Below, piece after piece: positions 17,535 through 26,375 of a DNA stretch of 64,000 nt. Every line of letters begins with the position of its first letter. Positions within the stretch are counted from its first letter, which is position 1. A model generated the notes under the pieces. That model did no database searches. It saw only the letters and a list, made by a program, of their open reading frames with translations, and was not told where the DNA came from. Origin of the DNA: an uncultured Collinsella sp. (GTDB taxonomy: Bacteria > Actinomycetota > Coriobacteriia > Coriobacteriales > Coriobacteriaceae); the NCBI GenBank assembly GCA_959023295.1, contig CAUFBM010000007.1, positions 1 through 64,000 on the forward strand. The letters run 5' to 3'. The translations under genes were made by a program, and so were the position numbers.

Positions 17535-17756
17535 ATGAAGACGTTGGGTGACGTTAAGGTGGGCGAGAGCTCTACCATCGTCAAGCTTCACGGCGAGGGC
17601 GCGCTTCGCCGTCACCTCATGGACCTGGGCCTCATCAAGGGCACTTCGTTCAAGGTCGTTAAGGTTGCACCGCTCGGAGATCCGGTCGAGATCAACGTGC
17701 GCGGCTACGAGCTTTCCATCCGCAAGGAGGAGGCTGCCGTCGTCGAGGTCCAGTAA
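17535..17756 (+). CDS. feoA: FeoA-domain protein 2
   Basis: A second, 73-residue FeoA SH3-like protein (HLMDLGLIKGTSFKVVK, GDPVEINVRGYELSIRKEEA). It is closer to the stand-alone FeoA consensus than the first copy. AAAGGGGG precedes ATG 17535. It sits between feoA copy 1 and feoB in the same operon and probably binds FeoB. Confidence 0.88.
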   Translation: MKTLGDVKVGESSTIVKLHGEGALRRHLMDLGLIKGTSFKVVKVAPLGDPVEINVRGYELSIRKEEAAVVEVQ

Positions 17757-17784
17757 GGGCCCGCGGCAACTATTTATGCAGATA

Positions 17785-17804
17785 AAGTTAGGTTTTTCTA
17801 ACTT
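17785..17804. promoter_or_regulatory. inverted repeat in the feoA-feoB gap
   Basis: AAGTTAG/CTAACTT with a 6-base T-rich centre. It resembles the GTTA/TAAC half-sites upstream of the first feoA and may bind the same regulator or modulate feoB transcription. Confidence 0.35.
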
Positions 17805-17879
17805 AAATTTGCAATGTTGAAGCACATTATCCAGCCCGTGCGGAGAAAGCAGCGCGGGCACACAAGGAAGAAGGATTGA

Positions 17880-20207
17880 ATGGCGGATTCTCAGATCCAT
17901 GTCGCGCTGGCGGGTAACCCCAACTGCGGCAAGACCACGCTTTTCAACCTGATCACCGGCGCCAACGGCTACGTTGGCAACTGGCCCGGCGTCACGGTTG
18001 AGAAAAAGGAAGCCAAGCTCCTGAGTGACAAGAACGTCACGATTACGGACCTCCCCGGCATCTACTCGCTTTCCCCCTACAGCCCCGAGGAGCAGTGCTC
18101 GCGCGATTACCTCATGAGCGGCGAGCCCGATGTGGTCGTCCAGGTTGTCGACGCGACCAACCTTGAGCGCAATCTGTACCTGGCGCTTCAGGTTATCGAG
18201 ACCGGCCTGCCCGTGGTCGTGGCCCTCAACATGGCCGACCTCGTGGAGAAGAACGGCGACAAGATCGACACGGACAAGCTTTCCAAGAAGCTCGGCTGCC
18301 CGGTCATGATGATCTCGGCCCTTAAAAACAAGGGTATCAAGGAGCTGTTCGAGCAGGTCAAGAAGTCTGCTGCTTCCAAGGGCCAGGTGCCGGAGCACAA
18401 GTTCGATTCCTCCATCGAGGACGTTCTGGACCACATCGAGAACAACCTGCCGGCGAGCGTTCCCGCCAACAAGCGTCGCTACTACGCTGTCAAGCTGTTT
18501 GAGCGCGACGCGGACGCCTGCAAGCTCATCAACCTCACCAAGGAGAAGGCCGCTCGCGTCGAGCAGCTGGTCGCCCAGTGCGAGCGGGATTGCGACGACG
18601 ACGCCGAGTCCATCATCACCGGCGAGCGCTATGGCGTGATTGCCCACATTATCGACGAGTGCATGACCAAGGCTCCTGCCAAGATGAGCACTTCCGAGAA
18701 GATCGACCGCGTGGTTACCAACCGTATCCTGGGCCTGCCGATCTTTGTGGTCATCATGTTCTGCGTGTACTACATCGCCGTTTCCACCCTGGGCGGCACG
18801 GTGACCGACTTCACCAACGACCAGCTCTTCGGCACCGACGGCTGGTACGTGCTCGGTCAGGGTCGCGACGCCTATGACGCAGCTGTTGAGGCTGCGGGCG
18901 ACAACGCCGACTCGGTCGACCCGGCACAGTACGGCCCCTATGTCCCGGGTATCACCACCGCGGTGCATGACGCTCTCGTGGCGGGCGGTACCGAGGACGG
19001 TGGCCTCGTCGATTCGCTGGTCTGCGACGGCATCGTGGCTGGCATCGGCGCCATCATGGGCTTCGTCCCGCAGATGTTCCTGCTCTTTGTGATGCTGTCT
19101 TTCTTGGAGGACTGCGGTTACATGGCCCGCGTCGCCTTCATCATGGACCGCGTGTTCCGCCGCTTTGGCCTGTCCGGTAAGTCCTTTATCCCCATGCTCG
19201 TGTCCTCGGGCTGCGGCGTCCCCGGCGTCATGGCTACCAAGACCATCGAGAACGAGAAGGACCGCCGCATGACGGTCATGACCACCACGTTCATCCCTTG
19301 CGGCGCCAAGCTGCCGATCATCGCCCTGCTTATGGGTTCCATCATTGGCGACTCTTCTACCACCGCTGCGTGGATCAGCCCGCTCTTCTACTTCCTGGGC
19401 GTCTTTGCCGTCATTGCCTCGGGCCTCATGCTCAAGAAGACCAAGCTCTTCGCCGGCCGCCCGACGCCGTTCGTTATGGAGCTTCCTGCCTACCACTTCC
19501 CGGCGATCCGCTCTTGGGCGCTGCACGTGTGGGAGCGCTGCTTCGCCTTTATCAAGAAGGCCGGCACGGTCATCTTTGCGTCCACCGTCGTCGTTTGGTT
19601 CCTCTCCAACTTTGGTAGCTACAACGGCGCCTTTGGCTACCTGCCTTCCATGGAGGGCATCCCCGAGGAGTTCATGGATTACTCCGTGCTTGCCATGTTC
19701 GGCAACCTGGTCGCTTGGATCTTCGCCCCGCTCGGCTTTAGCACCTGGCAGGCCACCGCACTGACCGTCTCGGGTCTCGTTGCCAAGGAGAACGTTGTCG
19801 CCACCGCCGGCTCGCTGCTGTCCGTTGCCGACGCCGGCGAGACCGACCCGAGCCTGTGGACCGCGTTTGCGGCTATGTTCCCGACCATGGGCGCTTGCGT
19901 CGCCTTTGGTGCCTTCAACCTGCTGTGCGCTCCGTGCTTTGCCGCTATCGGCACCATCCGTAACCAGATGAACTCCGGTAAGTGGACCGCGATTGCCATC
20001 GGCTACGAGTGTGCCTTTGCTTGGGTCATCGGCCTGTTCATCAACCAGTTCTATAACCTGCTTGTTCTTGGGCAGTTTGGTATCTGGACGGTTGTGGCCA
20101 TCGTGCTGCTGGCTGCGATGCTCTTCCAGATCTTCCGTCCCATGCCCAAGCATGCATGGACCGACGAGGACGAGACCAACACTGCTTCCGCCGCAGTTTC
20201 CGCTTAA
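17880..20207 (+). CDS. feoB: ferrous iron transporter FeoB
   Basis: Large inner-membrane Fe(II) permease with an N-terminal G domain (775 residues). G1 is GNPNCGKT at residues 12-19, G3 DLPG, G4 NMAD and G5 SALK. Two Gate modules follow, with conserved GCGVPGVMATKTIE and ACVAFGAFNLLCAPC segments. Between them lies a loop of about 60 residues rich in Asp and Ala. GGAAGAAGG precedes ATG 17880. A terminator directly follows. Confidence 0.96.
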   Translation: MADSQIHVALAGNPNCGKTTLFNLITGANGYVGNWPGVTVEKKEAKLLSDKNVTITDLPGIYSLSPYSPEEQCSRDYLMSGEPDVVVQVVDATNLERNLYLALQVIETGLPVVVALNMADLVEKNGDKIDTDKLSKKLGCPVMMISALKNKGIKELFEQVKKSAASKGQVPEHKFDSSIEDVLDHIENNLPASVPANKRRYYAVKLFERDADACKLINLTKEKAARVEQLVAQCERDCDDDAESIITGERYGVIAHIIDECMTKAPAKMSTSEKIDRVVTNRILGLPIFVVIMFCVYYIAVSTLGGTVTDFTNDQLFGTDGWYVLGQGRDAYDAAVEAAGDNADSVDPAQYGPYVPGITTAVHDALVAGGTEDGGLVDSLVCDGIVAGIGAIMGFVPQMFLLFVMLSFLEDCGYMARVAFIMDRVFRRFGLSGKSFIPMLVSSGCGVPGVMATKTIENEKDRRMTVMTTTFIPCGAKLPIIALLMGSIIGDSSTTAAWISPLFYFLGVFAVIASGLMLKKTKLFAGRPTPFVMELPAYHFPAIRSWALHVWERCFAFIKKAGTVIFASTVVVWFLSNFGSYNGAFGYLPSMEGIPEEFMDYSVLAMFGNLVAWIFAPLGFSTWQATALTVSGLVAKENVVATAGSLLSVADAGETDPSLWTAFAAMFPTMGACVAFGAFNLLCAPCFAAIGTIRNQMNSGKWTAIAIGYECAFAWVIGLFINQFYNLLVLGQFGIWTVVAIVLLAAMLFQIFRPMPKHAWTDEDETNTASAAVSA

Positions 20208-20236
20208 GTCCAAATAAGGATTAGCCCCTTTCCACG

Positions 20237-20269
20237 AGCCCGGGTGTCCCAGCGACACTCGGGCTTTTT
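20237..20269 (+). terminator. feoB terminator
   Basis: 12-bp stem AGCCCGGGTGTC/GACACTCGGGCT (20237-20248/20254-20265) with one mismatch, followed by TTTTGG. Confidence 0.85.
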
Positions 20270-20301
20270 GGTGGGGGAGATGTGACGTTTCCGCAGATAA
20301 A

Positions 20302-20336
20302 ACCGACCAAAATAAACCTGTCCCTTTTTGGCAGGT
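20302..20336. repeat. short palindrome, family R6 copy 1
   Basis: ACCGACCAAAA/TTTTGGCAGGT arms around TAAACCTGTCCCT. It matches the elements at 55370 and 56155, with two arm mismatches. Confidence 0.7.
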
Positions 20337-20382
20337 AGATAATGGGGTAAAGTAAGTGATGGTTAACTAGAGGAGGCTTACT

Positions 20383-20583
20383 ATGGCACCTATCGATATT
20401 GTTGTACTGGCTGTTATCGGCATTGCGTTTGTCGCCGTGTGCGTGCGTATCTACCGAAAGGGCACCTGCGCCGACTGCGCCCAGGGTGGCGTTTGTACGG
20501 GGCATTGCTCCAATAAAAAGACGTGCGCCGCACTTAAGGGCGTGGACAAAATTGCCGAAGACTTGGGCCGCGGTATCAAGTAA
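20383..20583 (+). CDS. FeoB-associated Cys-rich membrane protein
   Basis: A 66-residue protein with one N-terminal membrane helix (IDIVVLAVIGIAFVAVCV) and a short tail with six cysteines (CADCAQGGVCTGHC, then KKTC). Such small proteins usually follow feoB and are thought to help iron handling, though the mechanism is not established. AGAGGAGG precedes ATG 20383. The feoB terminator separates it from feoB, so it may have its own promoter; GATAAT near 20337 is a candidate -10. Confidence 0.75.
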   Translation: MAPIDIVVLAVIGIAFVAVCVRIYRKGTCADCAQGGVCTGHCSNKKTCAALKGVDKIAEDLGRGIK

Positions 20584-20686
20584 GGTCCAGACATCCAAGC
20601 GCTCTACGAGCATTCGTTCGCGGGGCGCTTTGTGCATTTGGATGCGAGCGCGGCGAGTTGAAGAGTATTTTTAGGGTATCGTTAAA

Positions 20687-20763
20687 TCAGTTGCGGTGAA
20701 ATACGGACTGTTTTGGCTGTCAAAGGCCTTATCTACTCCGTATTCCACCGCAACTTTTTGTGG
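20687..20763. repeat. 77-bp palindrome, family R2 copy 1
   Basis: TTGCGGTGAAATACGGA (20691-20707) pairs with TCCGTATTCCACCGCAA (20737-20753) with one mismatch, followed by CTTTTTG. A nearly identical copy lies at 29095-29171. It could terminate plus-strand transcription; it faces the end of kdpE. Confidence 0.85.
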
Positions 20764-20769
20764 GGTGGG

Positions 20770-21474
20770 CTAGAGACGCTGCATGCGGTACCCGACACCC
20801 ATGTGCGTCTGAATCATCTTAGGGTGAGAGGGGTCTGCCTCGATCTTCTTGCGCAGGGTGCGCATGAACACGCGCAGGCTCGCCAGATCGCTGTCCCAGC
20901 TCGTGCCCCATATCTCGCGGGTGATGAAGGTGTGGGTGAGCACCTTGTCGACATTTTTCGCCAGAAGGACGAGCAATTTGTACTCGGTTGGGGTGAGCGA
21001 GAGCTCGCGTCCGTCTTTCGTCGCGTATCCCGCGGCGTAGTCGATATGCAGCGGACCGTTGTCGAACGTGCTCGCTTCTGTCGACTCACTCGACGCCATC
21101 GAGGAGCGCCTCAAATTCGCACGGACGCGCGCGAGCAACTCATCCACAGAAAAGGGCTTGGTGAGGTAGTCGTCTGCCCCTGCGTCAAGTGCTGCAATCT
21201 TGTCGGAATCTTCGGTGCGCGCCGAAATGACGATAATGGGGACTGCCGACCAGCTTCGGATCTTCGTGATGACCTCGATACCGTCAATGTCGGGAAGGCC
21301 GAGGTCGAGCATGATGAGGCTGGGGCCGTGCGACACCGCATCCATGATGGCGGCCTGGCCGTTGCAAACCTTGCTCACGACATAGCCGTGGAGGTCAAGC
21401 GCGGTCGAAACGAGGTTTTGAACGGTCAGGTCATCTTCGACCAGGAGGATGCGTGGCTTAGCGGCATTATTCAT
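20770..21474 (-). CDS. kdpE: KdpE response regulator
   Basis: Cytosolic OmpR-family activator of the kdp potassium transport genes (234 residues). The receiver has the acidic pair VEDD, phospho-acceptor region LIMLDLGLPDIDG and KPFSVDEL. The winged helix ends in THMGVGYRMQ. The start at MNNAAKPRILLVEDD overlaps the end of kdpD by eight bases, showing translational coupling. Upstream in-frame methionines lie inside kdpD and are rejected. Confidence 0.93.
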   Translation of the reverse strand: MNNAAKPRILLVEDDLTVQNLVSTALDLHGYVVSKVCNGQAAIMDAVSHGPSLIMLDLGLPDIDGIEVITKIRSWSAVPIIVISARTEDSDKIAALDAGADDYLTKPFSVDELLARVRANLRRSSMASSESTEASTFDNGPLHIDYAAGYATKDGRELSLTPTEYKLLVLLAKNVDKVLTHTFITREIWGTSWDSDLASLRVFMRTLRKKIEADPSHPKMIQTHMGVGYRMQRL

Positions 21475-24202
21475 GAATCTCGATCTCCTCAGCGGGCAGG
21501 GTAAAACGGAAGACGGCCCCATGGGGGTGGTTGTCGCGAACTTCGATGACGCCGCCATGCGCCTCCACGATGGAGCGGCAGAGCGACAGCCCAAGGCCGA
21601 TGCATCGACGCGAATCCACGGGCCGCGTATTGCTTGAGGTGAAGAAGCGCTCAAAGATATGAGGCTTGTCGCAGTCTGCCACACCCGGCCCATCGTCTGC
21701 GACGTCCACCACGACGAACGCACCCTCGCGACGTGCGCTGATGGTGACAGTCGAGTCCTCGGGCGTGTATTTGAAGGCGTTCATGATGAGATTCGTAAGC
21801 ACCTGCATGATGAGATGGACGTCGATGCGTACCAGCAGGATGTCGTCAGTGTGCTCGATGGTGACGGTACGTCCATGCGATGCTTGGGCGACATGGCTGA
21901 GGGCGGCCTCGATGACCTCGTCGATGAGCTCGGATGTAAAGTTGAGGCGAATGGTGCCGTCCTCGACGCGTGTGATAGCGAGGAGGTTCTCCACGGTATC
22001 GATAAGCCAGAGGGAGTCATCGTATATGGCATCGGCAAGATCGCAGCGTTGTTCGAGGCTGAGCCTCTCGTCGCTCTTCCGAAGGATTGCCGCAGATCCG
22101 GATATAGCCGTGAGGGGTGTCCTCAAATCGTGGCCGATGGAGCGCAAAAGGTTGGCGCGCAGCTGCTCGTTTTTCGCCAAGACCGCAGCCTCTTCGCGCT
22201 CTTGCGCCGCTCGGTCACTTTCGAGCGCCAAGGCGCATTCACCTACGATAGATAGGACGATCGAATGCTCGAAGGCTTCGGTCTCGCGCCCCTCCAGGGC
22301 GATACCGATGACACCGAATACCTTGTCGCCGGTGCGAACCGCGAGGTAGAGGCAGCGCGCCTCAGGCAGGGTCCGCGTGCTTGCGCCCGCGCGCTTGTTG
22401 TTGGTGAAGGTCCAGGTTGCAACGGCGCGCTCGTAGTCGGTGAGCAGCGACGCGGATCGGTTTTCGGTGCCAGCGGACTCATAGAGCGCCTTGCCGAGCG
22501 TGCCGTGTTCGGCGGGGTAGAAGACCACGTCGAGTTTTAGCAGTTTGACGAGTTGGTTCATGGCGACGCGGGCGCACTCCTCCGCGCTATGGGCTTGCTG
22601 TAAGAGCTGGTTCGTTTCGAGGAGTACGCGCGTTTTGAATGCGTTCTCGGCGGAGGTACGGGCATTGTCGGCGATGCGCGCAGTTAACTCGCCGGCGACC
22701 ATAGCGGTAGCGAACATGATGCCGAACGTGACCAGATAGCTTCGGTCGTAGCTGGCGAGCGAAAACAGAGGCGTTACGAAGCAGAAGTTGTAAAGCACTA
22801 CAGAGAGCACGCTCGATACAATCGTGCAGATACGCCCCGTCGTGGTGACGGCGGTCAGCAGGGCCGTGAGGATATAGAGGGATATGATGCTGGAATCGGC
22901 AAATCCCAGATGGCGGAAAGCCGTGCCGATCGCCGTGGCGACAAGAGAGAGGGCCAGCGTGCGAAGCACGTTTCGGCTGCTGGGCGGCTGCAGGGCGAGC
23001 GCATGGCGGCGTCCTTTGGGTCGGGAGGGCGGAGTCGACTGGTCTGGAATGATGTAAATGTCGAGGTTCGGGGCGAATGTTATGAGCTGTTCTACGAGAG
23101 ATTTGCGGCCGAAGAGGGCCTGACGGACGCTGCTGTGCTCGCCCGTGCGCCCCATGACGATCTTCGAAATACCCGACAGGCGTGCGAACTCGGAGATCTG
23201 AAACGCGACGTCGTTGCCATAGACGGTTTCCATATGTGCTCCGAGCTGCTCGGCTAGGGCGATATTGTCTGCAAGCTTGGCGCGCTCATCATCGCTCATG
23301 GCTTGCGTGCGCGGGCTCTCTACGAACAGGGCGACGAGCTCGCTGCGAAACGCTTTCGCCATGCGTGCGGCGGCACGGACGATGCGGGGATTGGTCGGCG
23401 CCGGGGAGACACAGACTAAGATACGCTCCTTGGTGTAGTAGTCACGGTTTCCCAGCACGCGTGCGGCGTCTGTGAGGTGGCCGGTGCGATCGGCACAGCG
23501 GCGCAGCGCGATTTCTCGGAGTGCGGTGAGGTTTTCGACGGTAAAAAAATGCTGTTGCGCTCGGTCGGCTTGTGCGGGACGGTAGACGAGGCCGGCGCGA
23601 AGGCGCTCAAGTAGGTCTTCGGGCTCTATGTCAACGAGCTCGACCTGGTCGGCATCATCGAAGATGCGGTCGGGGATTCGTTCGCTCACGACAACGCCGG
23701 TGATGGATGCAACCATGTCGTTTAGGCTCTCGATATGCTGAACGTTCACGGTCGTATAGACGTCGATGCCTGCATGTAGAAGTTCCTCGACGTCTTGATA
23801 GCGTTTGTCGTGGCGAGACCCCGGCGCATTCGTATGGGCGAGCTCGTCGACAAGGATGAGCTGAGGGGCGCGTTCGATAGCCGCATCTAGATCGAACTCG
23901 CTGAGCGCAATGCCGTTGTGCTCGATGAGTTTACAGGGCACGTTCTCAAGCCCTTGTGCAAGATGGGCAGTTGCCGGACGTTCGTGCGGCTCGATGTATC
24001 CCGCGACGACGTCGACACCTCGCCGCTTGGCGGCGTGGGCGGCTTGAAGCATCGCATAGGTTTTGCCTGCACCAGCAGCGTAGCCAAAGAAAATCTTGAG
24101 GTGTCCCCGGCTGGTTCGAGCGTCATCGGCGACCTCGTCTTTCTCAATTGCCTTGAGGATGAGGTCTGGATTGACGCGAGTGTCCGATGCGTCGCGCTGC
24201 AT
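21467..24202 (-). CDS. kdpD: KdpD sensor histidine kinase
   Basis: Membrane sensor for potassium limitation that phosphorylates KdpE (911 residues). It has an N-terminal KdpD domain with Walker A GYAAGAGKT and Walker B ILVDELAHTNAPGS, a universal-stress-like domain, four membrane helices around residues 410-510, a GAF-like segment, HisKA (RSIGHDLRTPLTAISG) and HATPase (NAFKYTPEDS, DDGPGV, GLGLSLC). The start at 24202 follows AGAAAGG at seven bases; a farther in-frame start lacks a ribosome site. It is divergent from kdpFABC. Confidence 0.94.
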   Translation of the reverse strand: MQRDASDTRVNPDLILKAIEKDEVADDARTSRGHLKIFFGYAAGAGKTYAMLQAAHAAKRRGVDVVAGYIEPHERPATAHLAQGLENVPCKLIEHNGIALSEFDLDAAIERAPQLILVDELAHTNAPGSRHDKRYQDVEELLHAGIDVYTTVNVQHIESLNDMVASITGVVVSERIPDRIFDDADQVELVDIEPEDLLERLRAGLVYRPAQADRAQQHFFTVENLTALREIALRRCADRTGHLTDAARVLGNRDYYTKERILVCVSPAPTNPRIVRAAARMAKAFRSELVALFVESPRTQAMSDDERAKLADNIALAEQLGAHMETVYGNDVAFQISEFARLSGISKIVMGRTGEHSSVRQALFGRKSLVEQLITFAPNLDIYIIPDQSTPPSRPKGRRHALALQPPSSRNVLRTLALSLVATAIGTAFRHLGFADSSIISLYILTALLTAVTTTGRICTIVSSVLSVVLYNFCFVTPLFSLASYDRSYLVTFGIMFATAMVAGELTARIADNARTSAENAFKTRVLLETNQLLQQAHSAEECARVAMNQLVKLLKLDVVFYPAEHGTLGKALYESAGTENRSASLLTDYERAVATWTFTNNKRAGASTRTLPEARCLYLAVRTGDKVFGVIGIALEGRETEAFEHSIVLSIVGECALALESDRAAQEREEAAVLAKNEQLRANLLRSIGHDLRTPLTAISGSAAILRKSDERLSLEQRCDLADAIYDDSLWLIDTVENLLAITRVEDGTIRLNFTSELIDEVIEAALSHVAQASHGRTVTIEHTDDILLVRIDVHLIMQVLTNLIMNAFKYTPEDSTVTISARREGAFVVVDVADDGPGVADCDKPHIFERFFTSSNTRPVDSRRCIGLGLSLCRSIVEAHGGVIEVRDNHPHGAVFRFTLPAEEIEIHE

Positions 24203-24445
24203 AGCGTAGCCTTTCTGAAACGTTGTCCATGCGTGCATACGCGGTGAGGACGCCACTGTATGCTCGCGAGGTCGAGTATAGGCGCACTGCAGTCGCAATA
24301 GTGCTTTCTACCTGCATCTTTACGGCATCTTAAGGTCGTGAGCCCCGGCCCTCACGCCTCTTTAATCTCTAGAAGCGTTTACTGTCCCCAGGCGCTTGCG
24401 AGAGCAGGCGTCCGAGACATCGGACCGCGCGTGAAAGGGGCGGTA
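24203..24445. promoter_or_regulatory. divergent kdp promoter region
   Basis: 243 bases between kdpD and kdpF with no ORF. This must hold promoters in both directions and the KdpE sites. No clear c-di-AMP riboswitch, hairpin with T-run or perfect operator was recognised. Confidence 0.4.
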
Positions 24446-24532
24446 ATGGACATCCTCATTCCCATTATCGGAGTCGTCTGCATCGGACTCCTTATCTATT
24501 ACATCTACATTCTGATGAGGAGTGATTCGTAA
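24446..24532 (+). CDS. kdpF: KdpF, small subunit of the K+-transporting ATPase
   Basis: A 28-residue single-helix membrane peptide (MDILIPIIGVVCIGLLIYY, ending in LMRSDS). Its size, position three bases before kdpA and AAGGGG six bases upstream identify it as KdpF, which stabilises the KdpABC complex. Confidence 0.88.
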   Translation: MDILIPIIGVVCIGLLIYYIYILMRSDS

Positions 24533-24535
24533 ACT

Positions 24536-26359
24536 ATGGACGCTGCGATTCAGTACATCTTGTACTTTGCCGTGCTCGTCGTCCTGGCCGTTCCGCTCGG
24601 TCGGTTCATGGCCCATATCATGGATGGCGAGCATACGTTCCTGTCGCCTGTGATTGCTCCTGTGGAGCGTGGCGTCTATCGTCTGCTTCGCATCGACGCG
24701 GCAGAGCAGATGGGGTGTAGGCGCTATCTGGCGAGCGTGCTGGTCTTTTCGGGGATCGGCCTCGTGGCCCTTGTGGCACTCCAAGCGCTTCAGCCCTTCT
24801 TGCCAGGCAATCCCCAGCACCTGCCGGGTGTGTCATGGGACCTGTCGTTCAATACGGCCGCTTCCTTCATAACCAACACCAATTGGCAATCCTATTCCGG
24901 TGAGACCACCCTGTCCTACCTTGTGCAGTTCATGGGCCTCACCGTGCAGAACTTCTTGTCCGCCGGCACCGGTATTGCGGTCATGTTCGCGCTGATCCGC
25001 GGCTTCCGTCAGGTCAAGGAGCAGGGTCTGGGTTCCTTCTGGGTCGACCTCACCCGCACCGTCCTGTATGTGCTCATCCCGCTGAACCTCGTGTTCGGCA
25101 TCTGCCTGGCTGCCGGTGGCGTCATCTCCAACTTCCAGCCGGCTCAGAAGGCTGAGCTCGTAGAGCCCGTCGCTGTCCAGCCTAATGCAGACGGCGGCTG
25201 GAGCGTCATCGACGGCGCCCAGATCGAGGGCGATACGGTCAAGGTCGACGGCAAGGTTGTCGAGGGTGCGCGCGTGGTCACCGAGCAGTTCCTGCCCCAG
25301 GGTCCCGCGGCTCCTCAGGTCGCCATCAAGCAGTCCGGCACCAACGGCGGCGGCTTCTTCGGCGTGAACTCAGCCCATCCGTATGAGAACCCCAGTGCCT
25401 TCACCAACATCATCGAGATGACCAGCCTGCTGCTGATCCCGGCCGCCTGCTGCTTCACCTTCGGTATCGGCGTCAAGAACACCAAGCAGGGCAAGGCCAT
25501 CTTCGCGGCGATGCTTATCCTGCTCGTGGTCTTTACCGGCATCATCGCCGTTAACGAGCATGCGGGCACCCCGCAGCTGGCCGATGGCGGAGCGGTCAAT
25601 ATCGAGATGACCGACGGCCAGGCCGGCGGCAACATGGAGGGCAAGGAGAGCCGCTTCGGTATCGCCACCTCCTCCACGTGGTCGGCTTACACCACCGCCG
25701 CTTCCAACGGCTCGGTTAACTCCATGCACGACTCCTACACCCCGCTGGGCGGTTTTGTCCAGATGCTCCAGGTGGCTCTGGGCGAGGTCGTCTTCGGCGG
25801 CGTGGGCTGCGGCCTGTACGGCATGATCGGTTTCGCCATCCTCACAGTGTTCATCGCCGGCCTTATGGTCGGCCGCACGCCCGAGTTCCTGGGCAAGAAG
25901 ATCGAGCCGGGCGAGATGCGCTGGGCAGTTGTCCTGTGCCTGGCAACTCCGTTTGCCATTCTGGTGTGCTCGGCCATCGCCTGCATGGTGCCCGGTCTTG
26001 CCGACCAGCTCTCCAACGGCGGGGCGCATGGCTTCTCCGAGGTGCTGTATGCCTTCACCTCATGCGGCGGCAACAACGGCTCGGCGTTTGCAGGTATGAA
26101 CTGCAACATTCCCTGGATCAACGTCATGCTCGGCCTCGAGATGCTGTTCGCCCGCTTCATGCCCATCATCGGTACGCTGGCTATCGCCGGCTCGCTGGCC
26201 AAGAAGGGTAAGGTCGCCGAGAGCGCCGGTACCCTGTCTACCACCAACGGCATGTTCGTATTCCTGCTCGTGTTCATCGTTCTGCTGATCGGTGCCCTGA
26301 GCTTCTTCCCGGCCCTGGCGCTTGGCCCCGTTGCCGAGTTCTTCCAGATGATTGCGTAA
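24536..26359 (+). CDS. kdpA: KdpA, potassium-binding subunit
   Basis: Ion-selecting membrane subunit of the KdpFABC ATPase (607 residues, slightly longer than the usual 560). The four selectivity-filter regions are recognisable: NTNWQSYSGE, QSGTNGGGFFGVNSAHP, LGEVVFGGVGCGLYG and SCGGNNGSAFAG. An extended periplasmic loop (about residues 210-255) rich in Val, Asp and Glu accounts for the extra length. It is tightly linked to kdpF and kdpB. Confidence 0.95.
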   Translation: MDAAIQYILYFAVLVVLAVPLGRFMAHIMDGEHTFLSPVIAPVERGVYRLLRIDAAEQMGCRRYLASVLVFSGIGLVALVALQALQPFLPGNPQHLPGVSWDLSFNTAASFITNTNWQSYSGETTLSYLVQFMGLTVQNFLSAGTGIAVMFALIRGFRQVKEQGLGSFWVDLTRTVLYVLIPLNLVFGICLAAGGVISNFQPAQKAELVEPVAVQPNADGGWSVIDGAQIEGDTVKVDGKVVEGARVVTEQFLPQGPAAPQVAIKQSGTNGGGFFGVNSAHPYENPSAFTNIIEMTSLLLIPAACCFTFGIGVKNTKQGKAIFAAMLILLVVFTGIIAVNEHAGTPQLADGGAVNIEMTDGQAGGNMEGKESRFGIATSSTWSAYTTAASNGSVNSMHDSYTPLGGFVQMLQVALGEVVFGGVGCGLYGMIGFAILTVFIAGLMVGRTPEFLGKKIEPGEMRWAVVLCLATPFAILVCSAIACMVPGLADQLSNGGAHGFSEVLYAFTSCGGNNGSAFAGMNCNIPWINVMLGLEMLFARFMPIIGTLAIAGSLAKKGKVAESAGTLSTTNGMFVFLLVFIVLLIGALSFFPALALGPVAEFFQMIA

Positions 26360-26375
26360 AGGAGGGCGCAGATTT

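Noticed and set aside
17172..20258. 1028-codon open frame antisense to feoB
   Set aside because: Same codon-bias shadow. FeoA and FeoB motifs on the plus strand are unambiguous and the antisense frame spans three genes.
24203..24445. c-di-AMP riboswitch before kdpF
   Set aside because: The conserved elements of the ydaO class were not recognised and no terminator hairpin is present.
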